Shown piece by piece: positions 44,169 to 52,971 of a stretch of 64,000 bases of DNA. Made by a program: the position numbers and the translations under genes. Numbering within the stretch: the stretch's first letter is position 1; the number at the start of each line of letters is the position of its first letter. Source of the stretch: an uncultured Bacillota bacterium (GTDB lineage: Bacteria; Bacillota_I; Bacilli_A; RFN20; CAG-826); contig CASEPN010000001.1 in assembly GCA_949289845.1 (NCBI GenBank), forward strand, positions 464,316 through 528,315, read 5' to 3'. Under the pieces are notes generated by a model, which saw nothing but the letters and a program-made list of their open reading frames with translations, ran no database searches and was not told the origin of the DNA.

Positions 44169-45554
44169 TTAGGCGATCTGGTCGCGGTCGACGATCTGGG
44201 CCTGCTCGCGGACGTAGGCCTCAAGGTCGTAGTCGCTGGCGTGGTACTGCATGTTCAGCATGTAGGTGAGGATCGAGGCGTAGGCCTCGCGGAGCTGCGG
44301 GTACTTCACCTGCTTCGGGCGGGTGTACTCGTTGGCCTCGAGGCTATCGGCGAGCACCTTCGCCGGGCCCTGGGCGAGCTCGGGGATCGAAGCGAGGGAC
44401 TCCTTGCTGGTCGGGTAGGTGCCGATGCCGTAGTAGAGCTCCTCGCTCGCCTCCTTCCCGGTCAGGAAGAGGAGGGCCTCGACGGCGGCGTCCATCTTCT
44501 CGTCGCGGCAGTCCCTGGTGATGCCGAAGCCGTAGGAGCCGCAGGGGATCGAGACGCGCTCGGACTTATTGCCCGATTCGTCCTCGTAGACGGGGTAGGG
44601 CATGATGCCGTAGCTGTTCTGGAAGGATTGGTAGTCGTTGGCGATCGTCCTCACGTCCCAGGGGCCGTAGATCGAGAAGGGGATCTGCCCCTGGACGAAG
44701 GCGAGGTCGTTGGTGCCCTGGTAGATCCAGCGCTCGTTGGCCTTGAGGCCCTCGGTGTCGTAGAAGGGCTCGAGCTGGCGGATGCCGTTCATCGAGGCCT
44801 CGCTCGTGAGGGCCTCCTCGACGCCGCCGTCCTCCCCGAAGGAGCCGCCGGCGCTATAGACGAGGGGCGAGTAGAAGTACATGTCCCCGTCGGTGCCGAA
44901 GCCGTTGTGGAGGGCGATCTCGTACTTCTCCCCGGCCTCGTATAGCTTCTCCTGGGCCTCGTGGACGTCCTTCCAGCTCCAGGGGTTCTCGAGGGTCCCG
45001 AAGTCGGCGTCCGTGTAGCCGACCTTCCTGAGCATGTCCTTGTTGTAGTAGAGGCCGCCGGGGGCTTCCATCGCGCTCAGGGTGTAGAGCTTCCCGTCGA
45101 TGGTGCCCTGCTCGATGACGGAGTCGACGTAGTCGGAGACGTCGCCTTCCTCGACGTAGTCGTCGATGGAGCGGAGGATCTCGTAGTGGACCCTGCCGGC
45201 GACCTCGGAGGAGTCGACGGCGAGGATGTCGGGAAGCCCGCCCGTGACGAGGGCGGCGCTGATGCGGTTCTCGATGTTGGTGCCGAGGAACTCCATGGTC
45301 ATCCGGACCTGGTCGCCCGAGGCGGTCGTGACGCCTGCCTCGTTGAAGCGGTCCATGATGGCCTTGTAGATCTTCCCTTCGTCCTCGGACTCGCTCTTGT
45401 GGACCCAGACGTTGATGATCTTGGTGGTGACGATGTGAGAGTTGCCGCTCTCGTCGATCGAGACGGAGGTGAGGATGTCCCCCTCGTCCGTGCCGCAGGC
45501 CGCGAGGGCGAACATGCTGGCCATTACCAGCGGAAGCAAGGCGTGTTTTTTCAT
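44169..45554 (-). CDS. family 1 sugar-binding lipoprotein
   Basis: The 461-residue product has a lipobox (ALAAC) after a 19-residue signal and the MalE-like pattern (KLYTLSAMEAPGGLYYNKDML, then FSIYGPWD). It collects oligosaccharides for the permease pair. The ATG at 45554 has an AAGGAG ribosome site. It is the first gene of the fructan operon and is preceded by two LacI-type operators. Confidence 0.93.
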   Translation of the reverse strand: MKKHALLPLVMASMFALAACGTDEGDILTSVSIDESGNSHIVTTKIINVWVHKSESEDEGKIYKAIMDRFNEAGVTTASGDQVRMTMEFLGTNIENRISAALVTGGLPDILAVDSSEVAGRVHYEILRSIDDYVEEGDVSDYVDSVIEQGTIDGKLYTLSAMEAPGGLYYNKDMLRKVGYTDADFGTLENPWSWKDVHEAQEKLYEAGEKYEIALHNGFGTDGDMYFYSPLVYSAGGSFGEDGGVEEALTSEASMNGIRQLEPFYDTEGLKANERWIYQGTNDLAFVQGQIPFSIYGPWDVRTIANDYQSFQNSYGIMPYPVYEDESGNKSERVSIPCGSYGFGITRDCRDEKMDAAVEALLFLTGKEASEELYYGIGTYPTSKESLASIPELAQGPAKVLADSLEANEYTRPKQVKYPQLREAYASILTYMLNMQYHASDYDLEAYVREQAQIVDRDQIA

Positions 45555-45598
45555 GGAATCTCCTTCCCGTGCCATGTGGGCACGTTCCCACATCCATA

Positions 45599-45648
45599 TG
45601 AAAACGCTTTCCCCAGGATTCGTCAATAGTCTTTCGGAAAGCGCTACC
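45599..45648 (-). promoter_or_regulatory. fructan operon promoter with two cre/LacI-type operators
   Basis: TTGACG (45626-45621) is the -35 box, with a weak -10 around TTTCAT. Operator 1 (CGGAAAGCGCTACC, 45635-45648) is upstream of the -35, and operator 2 (TGAAAACGCTTTCC, 45599-45612) covers the spacer and -10. Binding at both could loop or block the promoter. Confidence 0.65.
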
Positions 45649-45752
45649 AGGAAAAGCTCTGGAAGGGGGGTCCTGGACTCTCATGGAGCAGGCCCCCAGG
45701 GCAGGATACGGCGGTTGTTTCCTATAAGTAAGGCAAGGAGGGCGATGCCGCC

Positions 45753-46205
45753 ATGGGGTTCTGCAAAGACAGAAGGATGAGGCACTTCCGGGGCCACCGG
45801 ACAAAGAACGGTGTTCATCCCTCCTATATCATCGGGGCAAGAAGGGGCAGCTACCTCTATCTAGGCCTCACGCACAAGAAAACGAAGGGAAGGAAACACA
45901 AGAACCACGCCCTATCCAAAAACCAAAAGGCAGGGGATGGTTCCGTGGCATACATCAGAAAGAAGATCGAGGAAGACAGGAAAACGGCCTTCACCAAAGA
46001 GCGCTATTCCAACTACCGGATGTCCCCTGTGGACGATGAATATGTGGATGCCTTGATTTCCAAAAGGAAAAGGAATAAAAAACGCCTCCCGGCGCGTACA
46101 CTCCGTTTCCGGCGACACACCCATCGCGAGAGGCAGGGTTATTGTGCACTTCCGTCGTTAAAAGTCAAGGTGTCCGCGGCCGCGCATGCGCTGGGTGGCA
46201 GATGA
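45753..46205 (+). CDS. small basic protein of unrecognised family, copy B (C-terminus extended)
   Basis: The first 110 residues are paralogous to the protein at 16528 (RHFRGHRTKNG, SYLYLGLTHKK, VAYIRKK, VDDEYVDALI). Where copy A ends with AGGAAGAAATAA, this copy reads AGGAATAAA, so the frame misses the TAA and continues about 40 codons through the complement of structured RNA copy B. The extension is probably a one-base loss and not functional coding. Function unknown. Confidence 0.7.
   Translation: MGFCKDRRMRHFRGHRTKNGVHPSYIIGARRGSYLYLGLTHKKTKGRKHKNHALSKNQKAGDGSVAYIRKKIEEDRKTAFTKERYSNYRMSPVDDEYVDALISKRKRNKKRLPARTLRFRRHTHRERQGYCALPSLKVKVSAAAHALGGR
46077..46134 (-). ncRNA. structured small RNA element, copy B
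   Basis: The minus strand has outer stem GCCTC/GAGGC, inner stem TGTGT/ACGCG, apical stem CCG-GAAA-CGG and six T residues. TTGACT (46168-46163) and CAATAA (46144-46139, 18-bp spacer) lie just upstream, placing the start at the hairpin base. It is antisense to the extended tail of small-protein copy B. Confidence 0.75.
46139..46168 (-). promoter_or_regulatory. putative promoter of structured RNA copy B
   Basis: TTGACT with an 18-bp spacer to CAATAA (or 17 bp to ACAATA). The geometry matches the other two copies. Confidence 0.45.
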
Positions 46206-46330
46206 TGGGAAACGCCTCGGGAAGCACGCCTGATCCAAAGCCCGGAGCTTCCCTCGTCAAGACGGGGCATCCCTTCCGAGAAGGGGTATCGAGACCCAGG
46301 CGAAACGGCCGGGAGGCTAGGCCCCCGCCC

Positions 46331-47209
46331 CTATTCCTTGCACGAGGGATCGAGCCACGTGCCGTCGAGCCGCCCGATGAGACGGGCGTTCTTGTAGGCC
46401 ATCGGGAGGGTGAGGATCGTCCGGAGCTGGTACATGTTCCCGTAGGGGTTCTTGCTGATGACGAGGGCCGCGTCGGGCTTCCTGCCCCTTCGGAAGGATC
46501 CGAAGTAGACGGGACCGAGCAAGTTGATGAACTGCCCGAGGTACCACTGAGGGATGGCGAGCCGGTAGTCCCCCTGGAGGGCGCGGAGGGTCCTTTCGAC
46601 GGCGGCCTTCAGCTGCGCGGCCTGCTCCTCCTCGGTGAGGCCCTTCCAGCTTTCCGGAAGACGCTCGAGATGGCTTTCCTCGAGGATATGCTCCGCGTTG
46701 ATCGCGGGGACGAGGGACGGATTGAAGAAGAACTCCTCGGGGTGCTCGAAGTAGTTCGCCCTCTCCGGGACGGGGTCGAAGCCCCCACACCAGGCGAGGT
46801 CGTATTCCTCACAGAACTCCCGGAGCTTCCACTTCCTCCTCCGGTAGTCCTTCCGTGCGCCGGGATTCGGCTCGAGGAGCCCGTGGATCGCGGTGCCCTT
46901 CGCGGTGAATAGCCCCGTGTTGAAGGCGCACCAGTCGTTCTCGGGATGGCCGGGGAAAAGGGAGGCGAGGACCTTTCCCTCCCGGGCGACCTTCGAATAG
47001 GTCCCGTAGATGTATCCGATTAGGTTGTAGTAAGGCGAGGACTTGTCACCCTCTCCCCCGGACCAGTCCTCCTTCTCCGCAAGACTGGACAGATGCGTCC
47101 AGATCTCGTCGTCCTTAAAGTCGATATAGGCGAAGTCCTCAAGGATGTCGGAGTCCTCCTTGTCGAGGACAAGGCGGTGGGTATGCCCTTTGACCGGTTC
47201 GTATCTCAT
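46331..47209 (-). CDS. DUF3825 family protein
   Basis: The 292-residue protein matches DUF3825 by its ordered motifs: CAFNTGLFTAKG, an N-terminal helical part, then YRLAIPQWYLGQFINLL, TILTLPMAYKNARLI and DGTWL at the end. The biochemical role of the family is unknown to me. A TAAAAT box (47221-47216) lies 6 nt before the ATG, so a leaderless mRNA is likely. Downstream on the same strand is structured RNA copy B. Confidence 0.75.
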   Translation of the reverse strand: MRYEPVKGHTHRLVLDKEDSDILEDFAYIDFKDDEIWTHLSSLAEKEDWSGGEGDKSSPYYNLIGYIYGTYSKVAREGKVLASLFPGHPENDWCAFNTGLFTAKGTAIHGLLEPNPGARKDYRRRKWKLREFCEEYDLAWCGGFDPVPERANYFEHPEEFFFNPSLVPAINAEHILEESHLERLPESWKGLTEEEQAAQLKAAVERTLRALQGDYRLAIPQWYLGQFINLLGPVYFGSFRRGRKPDAALVISKNPYGNMYQLRTILTLPMAYKNARLIGRLDGTWLDPSCKE

Positions 47210-47467
47210 GTTGCGATTTTAACGCCCATTCCATACTTTGAGAGGGCGAAAACCAAGTTATGCCCTTGTGATTTATCCAGAATTTGGTGGGTTTTTTGCC
47301 GATTTTTGCTTAGATTGAGGTGAATTCGGGATTCTGGGAATCATGCAGACCCCGCCTTAATTCACGGCTTTCGACGAATGTGCCTCAGGGCCTCAGGAAC
47401 GAAGTGGACGAGGTTCCGCCCTCCCCCTGCCTCTCTTATGCACGATTAGGGTAGAATTCCTTTCCAG

Positions 47468-49264
47468 ATGGGAACGCTCTGGAAGACGTGCTACGAGCTC
47501 TCCGAAGGGCACCGGAGGGCCTACCTCGCCCAGCTCCTGGTCCAGGTGGTCCAGATCTTCTTCCAGGTGTTCATGACCTTCCTCACCAAGGTGGTGATCG
47601 ACGCCATCCAGGGCGCGGAGGAGCTGGCGAAGGCGAACTTCCTCGAGGACTGGGTCGTCTGGCTCATCACCGGAGGCTCCGGGAACGAGTATCTCCTGGA
47701 GCACCGCCTGGCGATCCTCCCGACCGCGCTCGTGGTGACCGCGGTCGTCCTCGGCCTCGTGAACTTCCTCAGGATGTGGCTCCGGAGCTACGCGATCGCC
47801 TACGTGAACGGCTCGATGCAGCGCGTCCTCTTCCGGAAGCTCGAGGGAGTCCCCTATTCCTTCTACAAGAAGGTTCGGGCCGGCGACATCCTCCAGACAT
47901 GCACCAGGGACGTCGACGTCCTCCGGCGCTTCATGATCGGCGACGTCTCGAACTTCAACTACTCCTTCTGGATGGTGCTTCTTTCCGGCGCGGTCCTCCT
48001 TTCCCTTTCCTGGAAGATGATGCTCGCCACGCTGGGGCTCCTCCCCTTCATGATCCTCTATAGCTTCTTCCTCATGAAGAAGGTCCGCTCCCTCTACCGG
48101 CAGACGGACGACTCCGAGGCGAGGCTCACGGGAAGGGTGAACGAGAACCTCCTTTCCGCGAGGCTCGTCCGCGCCTTCGGGACCGAAAGGAGGGAGATCG
48201 ACGGCTTCGAGGGCTATCTTTCCGACTACTCCGGGAAGTACCTCCTCTGGCGGAGGTGGGCCTCCTTCTTCTTTGCCTCCAGCGACATCTTCGCCTTCGG
48301 GAGCAACGCGCTCGCCCTCGGGGTCGGGGTGTATCTCGCCTTCCTGGGCGAGGTGAATGCCTCGACGATCGTATTGAGCTTCCTCTTCGTGAACATGGTG
48401 GTGTGGCCGGTCCGCCAGGTGGCGACCTCCCTTTCCAACATGGGCCAGTACATGGCGAGCGCCGACCGCCTCCGCGAGATCCTGGACGCGCCGATGGAAG
48501 ACAGGACGAGCGGCATCTCCCCCGCGATCAAGGGGGCGATCCGCTTCGAGGGCGTCTCCTTCCGCTACGAGGACGGGGACGAGGAGGTGCTCCACGAGGT
48601 GAGCTTCGCCCTTCCCGCCGGGAAGACGCTCGCGGTGATGGGCCGGACCGGAAGCGGGAAAAGCACGCTCTCCCTCCTCCTCACGAGGCTCTACGAGCCG
48701 ACCGAGGGGACGATCTACCTGGACGAGGTCCCTCTCCGCGACATCCGGAAGGACTACCTCAGGAGGATGGTCGTCCCCGTCCTCCAGGACCCCTTCCTCT
48801 TCAGCAAGTCGATCGAGGAGAACCTTCTCCTCGCCCGGATGGACGCCCCGGAGGAAGAGATCCGGGAGGCGACCAGGGCCGCGTCGATCGACGACACGAT
48901 CCTCGCCTTCAAGGACGGCTACCGCACGCAGGTCGGCGAGCGGGGCATGTCCCTTTCCGGCGGGCAGAAGCAAAGGGTCGCGATCGCGAGGACGCTCCTG
49001 GCGAGGCCGCGCGTCCTCATCTTTGACGACTCCCTTTCCGCCGTGGACACGGTCACCGACAGGAACATCCGCCAGAACCTCCGGAAGAGGGAGGACGGCT
49101 CTACCCTCCTCATCGTCACCCATAGGATCAGCACCGCCCAGGACGCCGACCTCATCCTCATGCTCGAGGACGGGCGGATCAAGGAGATGGGGACGCATGA
49201 GGAACTTCTCGCTCTCGGGGGCGAGTACGCGCATACCGCGGCGATCCAGAAGGAGATGGTCTGA
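47468..49264 (+). CDS. heterodimeric ABC exporter, subunit with degenerate site
   Basis: The 598-residue half-transporter has six membrane helices and an ATPase domain with GRTGSGKST, LSGGQKQR and Walker B VLIFDDSLSAVD. Aspartate replaces the catalytic glutamate after Walker B, as in the degenerate half of TM287/BmrC-type heterodimers. It is coupled to the next gene by a TGATG overlap. A TAGAAT box lies 10 nt upstream of the ATG and no ribosome site is evident. Multidrug or lipid export is likely. Confidence 0.92.
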   Translation: MGTLWKTCYELSEGHRRAYLAQLLVQVVQIFFQVFMTFLTKVVIDAIQGAEELAKANFLEDWVVWLITGGSGNEYLLEHRLAILPTALVVTAVVLGLVNFLRMWLRSYAIAYVNGSMQRVLFRKLEGVPYSFYKKVRAGDILQTCTRDVDVLRRFMIGDVSNFNYSFWMVLLSGAVLLSLSWKMMLATLGLLPFMILYSFFLMKKVRSLYRQTDDSEARLTGRVNENLLSARLVRAFGTERREIDGFEGYLSDYSGKYLLWRRWASFFFASSDIFAFGSNALALGVGVYLAFLGEVNASTIVLSFLFVNMVVWPVRQVATSLSNMGQYMASADRLREILDAPMEDRTSGISPAIKGAIRFEGVSFRYEDGDEEVLHEVSFALPAGKTLAVMGRTGSGKSTLSLLLTRLYEPTEGTIYLDEVPLRDIRKDYLRRMVVPVLQDPFLFSKSIEENLLLARMDAPEEEIREATRAASIDDTILAFKDGYRTQVGERGMSLSGGQKQRVAIARTLLARPRVLIFDDSLSAVDTVTDRNIRQNLRKREDGSTLLIVTHRISTAQDADLILMLEDGRIKEMGTHEELLALGGEYAHTAAIQKEMV

Positions 49265-51213
49265 TGGCCCTTGAGGAAGAACGTCTTCCGGAAAAGGTGA
49301 ACTTCCGGATCTGGGGGAAGATCGGTCGCTACGCCCTCCGCCACTGGCGCCTCATCCTCCTCGTCGTCACGGGGATGCTCCTGACCTCTTTCTACGACGC
49401 CTACCTCGTCCCGATGATGAACGCCGCCGTCATCGAGGCGACATCAGGCCTGGGAACCGCCCCCCTCGACGGAACCTCCCTCATGGACGTGACCCTCCAG
49501 CTTTCCCTCATCGAAGGGGCATGGGAGGTAGCGATCCCCTTCTGGGGGTTCCTTGTGCTGGAAATCGCTGCAATTCTCGTTCGTTCCTGCGCCGTCTTCG
49601 TGAACTTCTATTTCTCGAACGTACTTTCCCTCTACGTGATGACGGACTTACGGAGGGACTGCTTCCGGAAGGTTCAGGAGCTGAGCTTCTCCTACTTCGA
49701 CCGCGTGAACTCGGGCTGGCTCATCGCAAGGATGAACAGCGACACCGCCTCGCTCGGGGACACCTTGAGCAACCAGGCCCTGAACGGGTTCTGGAGCCTC
49801 TTCGACATCCTCTTCACCCTCTTCTCGATGTTCGCCCGGTCCTGGGAGCTCGCGCTCCTCGTCCTATGCACCGTCCCCCTCCTCATGCTGGTCCTCCCTC
49901 CCCTCCAGAAGGCCCTCCTCGTCCGCTGGAGGACGGCCAGGAGCGCCTACTCCCACTTCGTCGGCTGGCTCGCGGAGGTCATCAACGGGGCGAAGACCAT
50001 CCGCACCCTTTCCGTCGAGCGCGAGATCGGCGAGGAGGCCGAGCGGATCGTCGGGGACATCGAGCGGAAGAGGTTCCGCGCCTCGAGGCTCAACAGCTAC
50101 CTGACCCCCACCCTCCAGCTCTTCAGCAGCCTCACGACGGCGATCCTCGTCCTCGCCGGGATCCTCATGATCCAGAACGGGGAGGACGCGGAGGAGATGA
50201 TCGCCCTCTCGGCGACGATCGTCCTCTTCGTCACCTACGTCGGGAACATATATAACCCCCTCCAGTCCCTTTCCGAGCTCGCCAGCGAGATCATGAGCGC
50301 CCAGGCCGGCGCGGAGAAGGTGGGCCAGCTCCTCGACGAGGAGCCGGAGGTGAGGGATTCCCCGGAGATCGTCAGGAAGTACGGCACTCCCCTATCCCCC
50401 CTGCCCCTCCAGGGACTCCCCCGCGCGGAGGGCGATATCCTCTTCGATAACGTCAGCTTCCATTACGCGAACGGGGTCGAGGTCATCCATCCCCTGGACC
50501 TCCATGTCGAGAAAGGGACGAGCCTCGCGATCGTCGGGGAGACGGGGTCGGGAAAGACGACCCTGGTGAACTTGCTCTGCCGTTTCTACGAGCCGACGGG
50601 AGGAAGGATCCTCCTCGACGGGGTCGACGTGAGGGAAAGGCCCCTCCACTGGCTCCATCACGAGATCGGCTACGTCCAGCAGTCCCCCTTCGCCCTCACG
50701 GGCACCTACTTCGAAAACATCGCCTACGGGAAGGAAGGCGCGACCCTGGAGGAGGTGAGGAGGGCCGCCTCGATCGCCGGGATCGACGGGAAGATCATGG
50801 CCTTCCCCAAGGGCTACGACACCCTCGTGGAGGACGGGGGGAGCCAGCTCTCCCAGGGCGAGAAGCAGCTCCTTTCCTTCGCCCGCGCCCTCGTGAGGGA
50901 CCCGAAGATCCTCATCCTCGACGAGGCGACGAGCTCGATCGACACGGAGACCGAGCGCGAGGTCCAGGACTCCCTCCTCCGCATCCTCAAGGGAAGGACG
51001 AGCATCTCCATCGCGCACCGCCTCTCGACGATCGTCCATTGCGACAGGATCATCGTCATCGACCAAGGGAGGATCGTCGAGGACGGCGACCACCGCTCCC
51101 TCATGGCGAGGAAGGGCGGGGTCTACCACAACCTATACATGACCCAGTTCCAGGAGCTCGGGCTCGACGAGCAGATCAAGGCCTACGAGGAGCATTCGGG
51201 AACGGAAGAGTAA
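49264..51213 (+). CDS. heterodimeric ABC exporter, catalytic subunit
   Basis: The 649-residue partner has six membrane helices, Walker A GETGSGKTT, signature LSQGEKQL and a complete Walker B ILILDEATSSID. The signature deviates from LSGGQ, which is common in such pairs, where one composite site is consensus and one is not. It forms a complex with the preceding subunit. The substrate is not evident. Confidence 0.92.
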   Translation: MALEEERLPEKVNFRIWGKIGRYALRHWRLILLVVTGMLLTSFYDAYLVPMMNAAVIEATSGLGTAPLDGTSLMDVTLQLSLIEGAWEVAIPFWGFLVLEIAAILVRSCAVFVNFYFSNVLSLYVMTDLRRDCFRKVQELSFSYFDRVNSGWLIARMNSDTASLGDTLSNQALNGFWSLFDILFTLFSMFARSWELALLVLCTVPLLMLVLPPLQKALLVRWRTARSAYSHFVGWLAEVINGAKTIRTLSVEREIGEEAERIVGDIERKRFRASRLNSYLTPTLQLFSSLTTAILVLAGILMIQNGEDAEEMIALSATIVLFVTYVGNIYNPLQSLSELASEIMSAQAGAEKVGQLLDEEPEVRDSPEIVRKYGTPLSPLPLQGLPRAEGDILFDNVSFHYANGVEVIHPLDLHVEKGTSLAIVGETGSGKTTLVNLLCRFYEPTGGRILLDGVDVRERPLHWLHHEIGYVQQSPFALTGTYFENIAYGKEGATLEEVRRAASIAGIDGKIMAFPKGYDTLVEDGGSQLSQGEKQLLSFARALVRDPKILILDEATSSIDTETEREVQDSLLRILKGRTSISIAHRLSTIVHCDRIIVIDQGRIVEDGDHRSLMARKGGVYHNLYMTQFQELGLDEQIKAYEEHSGTEE

Positions 51214-51432
51214 GACCTCGTTTCGCCTCTTTTGGCGGAGAAAATACACAGAACTCCCCTTCTTTGGTGGATTTTCCTCGTTCGAACCTTCCCTAAGGAC
51301 CGCGAATGTTGTGGGTTTTCCACCGCACAGATGCGTTGTGAAAAAGCACACAGATTCGTTTTCCCTCACATAAATCATCCTGTCATCCCTGCATAATCTA
51401 TCCGGTTCGCCAATAAGATTATCCCCATTCCA

Positions 51433-52786
51433 ATGCTCGAAAATCATCCCCTCGTCTATGATTTCCCCATGGGAAAGCAAGGGACGAAAACGCCCTGCGG
51501 GATGGAGTTCACGAGGGAAAGGGCGGATCTTGCCATGAGGGACTTGCTCGGTTCCTGCGGATGCGTGGTCATCCGTGGTCCCAAGGGTGTGGGGAAGCGC
51601 GTCCTTGCGCGCAAGTACGCTCTCTCCGAATTCCGGATGGACACGGAATCTTCCCTCCTATACGCCCGATCGGATCCTGCCTCCCTGCTCCTGGGCCCAA
51701 AGCCTCGCCTCATCTCCGAATGGCAGATGGCACCGGACATCTGGAACCACATCAAGGCGGATTTGGACCGAGAGTATGTCTTCGGGAAATACATCATCAC
51801 CCAAAGCACGCTTCCCGCCGAGCCTAAGCGGATCCTCCATTGCGGAGCCGGGCGGATGGCGACCCTGGACCTCGGGACCGCGACCCTCTTCGACACGAAG
51901 AAATCCCTGGGCCTCGTCTCCCTTGAGGAACTCATGGACGGCAAGGCCAACATCCCGCTCCTTGCGCCGGAGGAGAACCCCATGGCGCTCCCCCGCCTCG
52001 CCGAAGCCATATGCCGGGGAGGATGGCCCTTCTCCATGGGAAAGGACATGGCAAGCAACATCCACAGGACCCGGTCGCACGTCCGGAGACTCCTGGCCGG
52101 GGAGCCGTATTTTCCGGAAGCCGCCCCCTTCCTCAAGGGAAGAAGCATGGAGACGCTCCGCCTCGTCCTGATCGCCATGGCCAGGAACATAGGTAAGGAG
52201 GCGAGGGCCAGCCGGATGGCCGCGGAAATCCGTTCTTCCGGACTAGCGCCACGGCTGGATGAGGAAGACTTTTGCCTCCTATCGCCGCGCCCTCGAGAGC
52301 CTGCTCCTGATCCGCAAGGTGGAATCCTGGGCTCCACGCTTGAAAAGCACCGTCCGCGCCATAACCTCGCCTTCCTACCGTTTCGCCGACACTTCGATCG
52401 CCTGTGCCGCGCTAGGGATCGGCCCGGAGCAGCTCCTCCGGGACTTTGCCTTGTTCGACGGTTTCTTTCATGACTTCGCCTTCCATGAGCTAGAGGAGTA
52501 CGCAGCGGACTTCGGGACCGAGATCCAGCGCTACCGCGACTCTTCCGGACTCAGGGTCGACGGAATCCTTACCAACAGCCGCCTGGAATACGGGGCCATC
52601 CAAATCAGGATCTGCAACTCCAAGAACATCGATGAGGCAAAAAGGACGCTGCTCGCTTTCCAAGAGAAGATAGCGCGCAACGGGATCGCGCCGCCAAGGT
52701 TCCTCATGATCCTTACCAGCCACGGCTTCATGTACCGCGACCCTGATGGAGTGGACATCGTGCCCATCAATTGTCTTCGCCCTTAG
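51433..52786 (+). pseudogene. frameshifted AAA ATPase with DUF4143 domain
   Basis: The first frame (from 51433) encodes an AAA_14-like ATPase with GPKGVGKRVL as Walker A and a DUF4143 region. At about 52258-52270 the homologous reading passes to the next frame: RLDE in frame one continues as KTFASYRRALESLLLIRKVE, then YRFADTSIACAALGI and YGAIQIR in frame two, ending at 52786. One extra base in the GAGGAAG run explains it. The lysine of Walker A is followed by Arg rather than Thr or Ser. Sequencing error cannot be excluded. Confidence 0.8.
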
Positions 52787-52904
52787 ATATAGATAGCAAA
52801 CAAAAACAATGCGACGCAGAAAGGCGGAGGAACACCCAAGCAACAACGAAATCTAACCTTTCGGTCTAAAATTCTACCCAATTTTCAATTTGACTCAGAA
52901 AATA

Positions 52905-52971
52905 TAACCGATGAGTGAGATATTGTTGAATCCAATCTAAAGACACCTAAAATCTAACCGATGAGTGAGAT
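52905..52971 (+). repeat. 17-bp direct repeat at the start of the HipB-type gene
   Basis: TAACCGATGAGTGAGAT occurs at 52905-52921 and 52955-52971, 50 bp apart. The second copy contains the gene's ATG. The first copy opens an 8-codon frame (MSEILLNP). Confidence 0.8.

Noticed and set aside
16850..46134. Structured RNA copies as integron attC sites
   Set aside because: A hairpin after a small gene fits the idea, but the core GTTRRRY/RYYYAAC sites are absent, and the GNRA loops, covariation and T-tracts point to an RNA.
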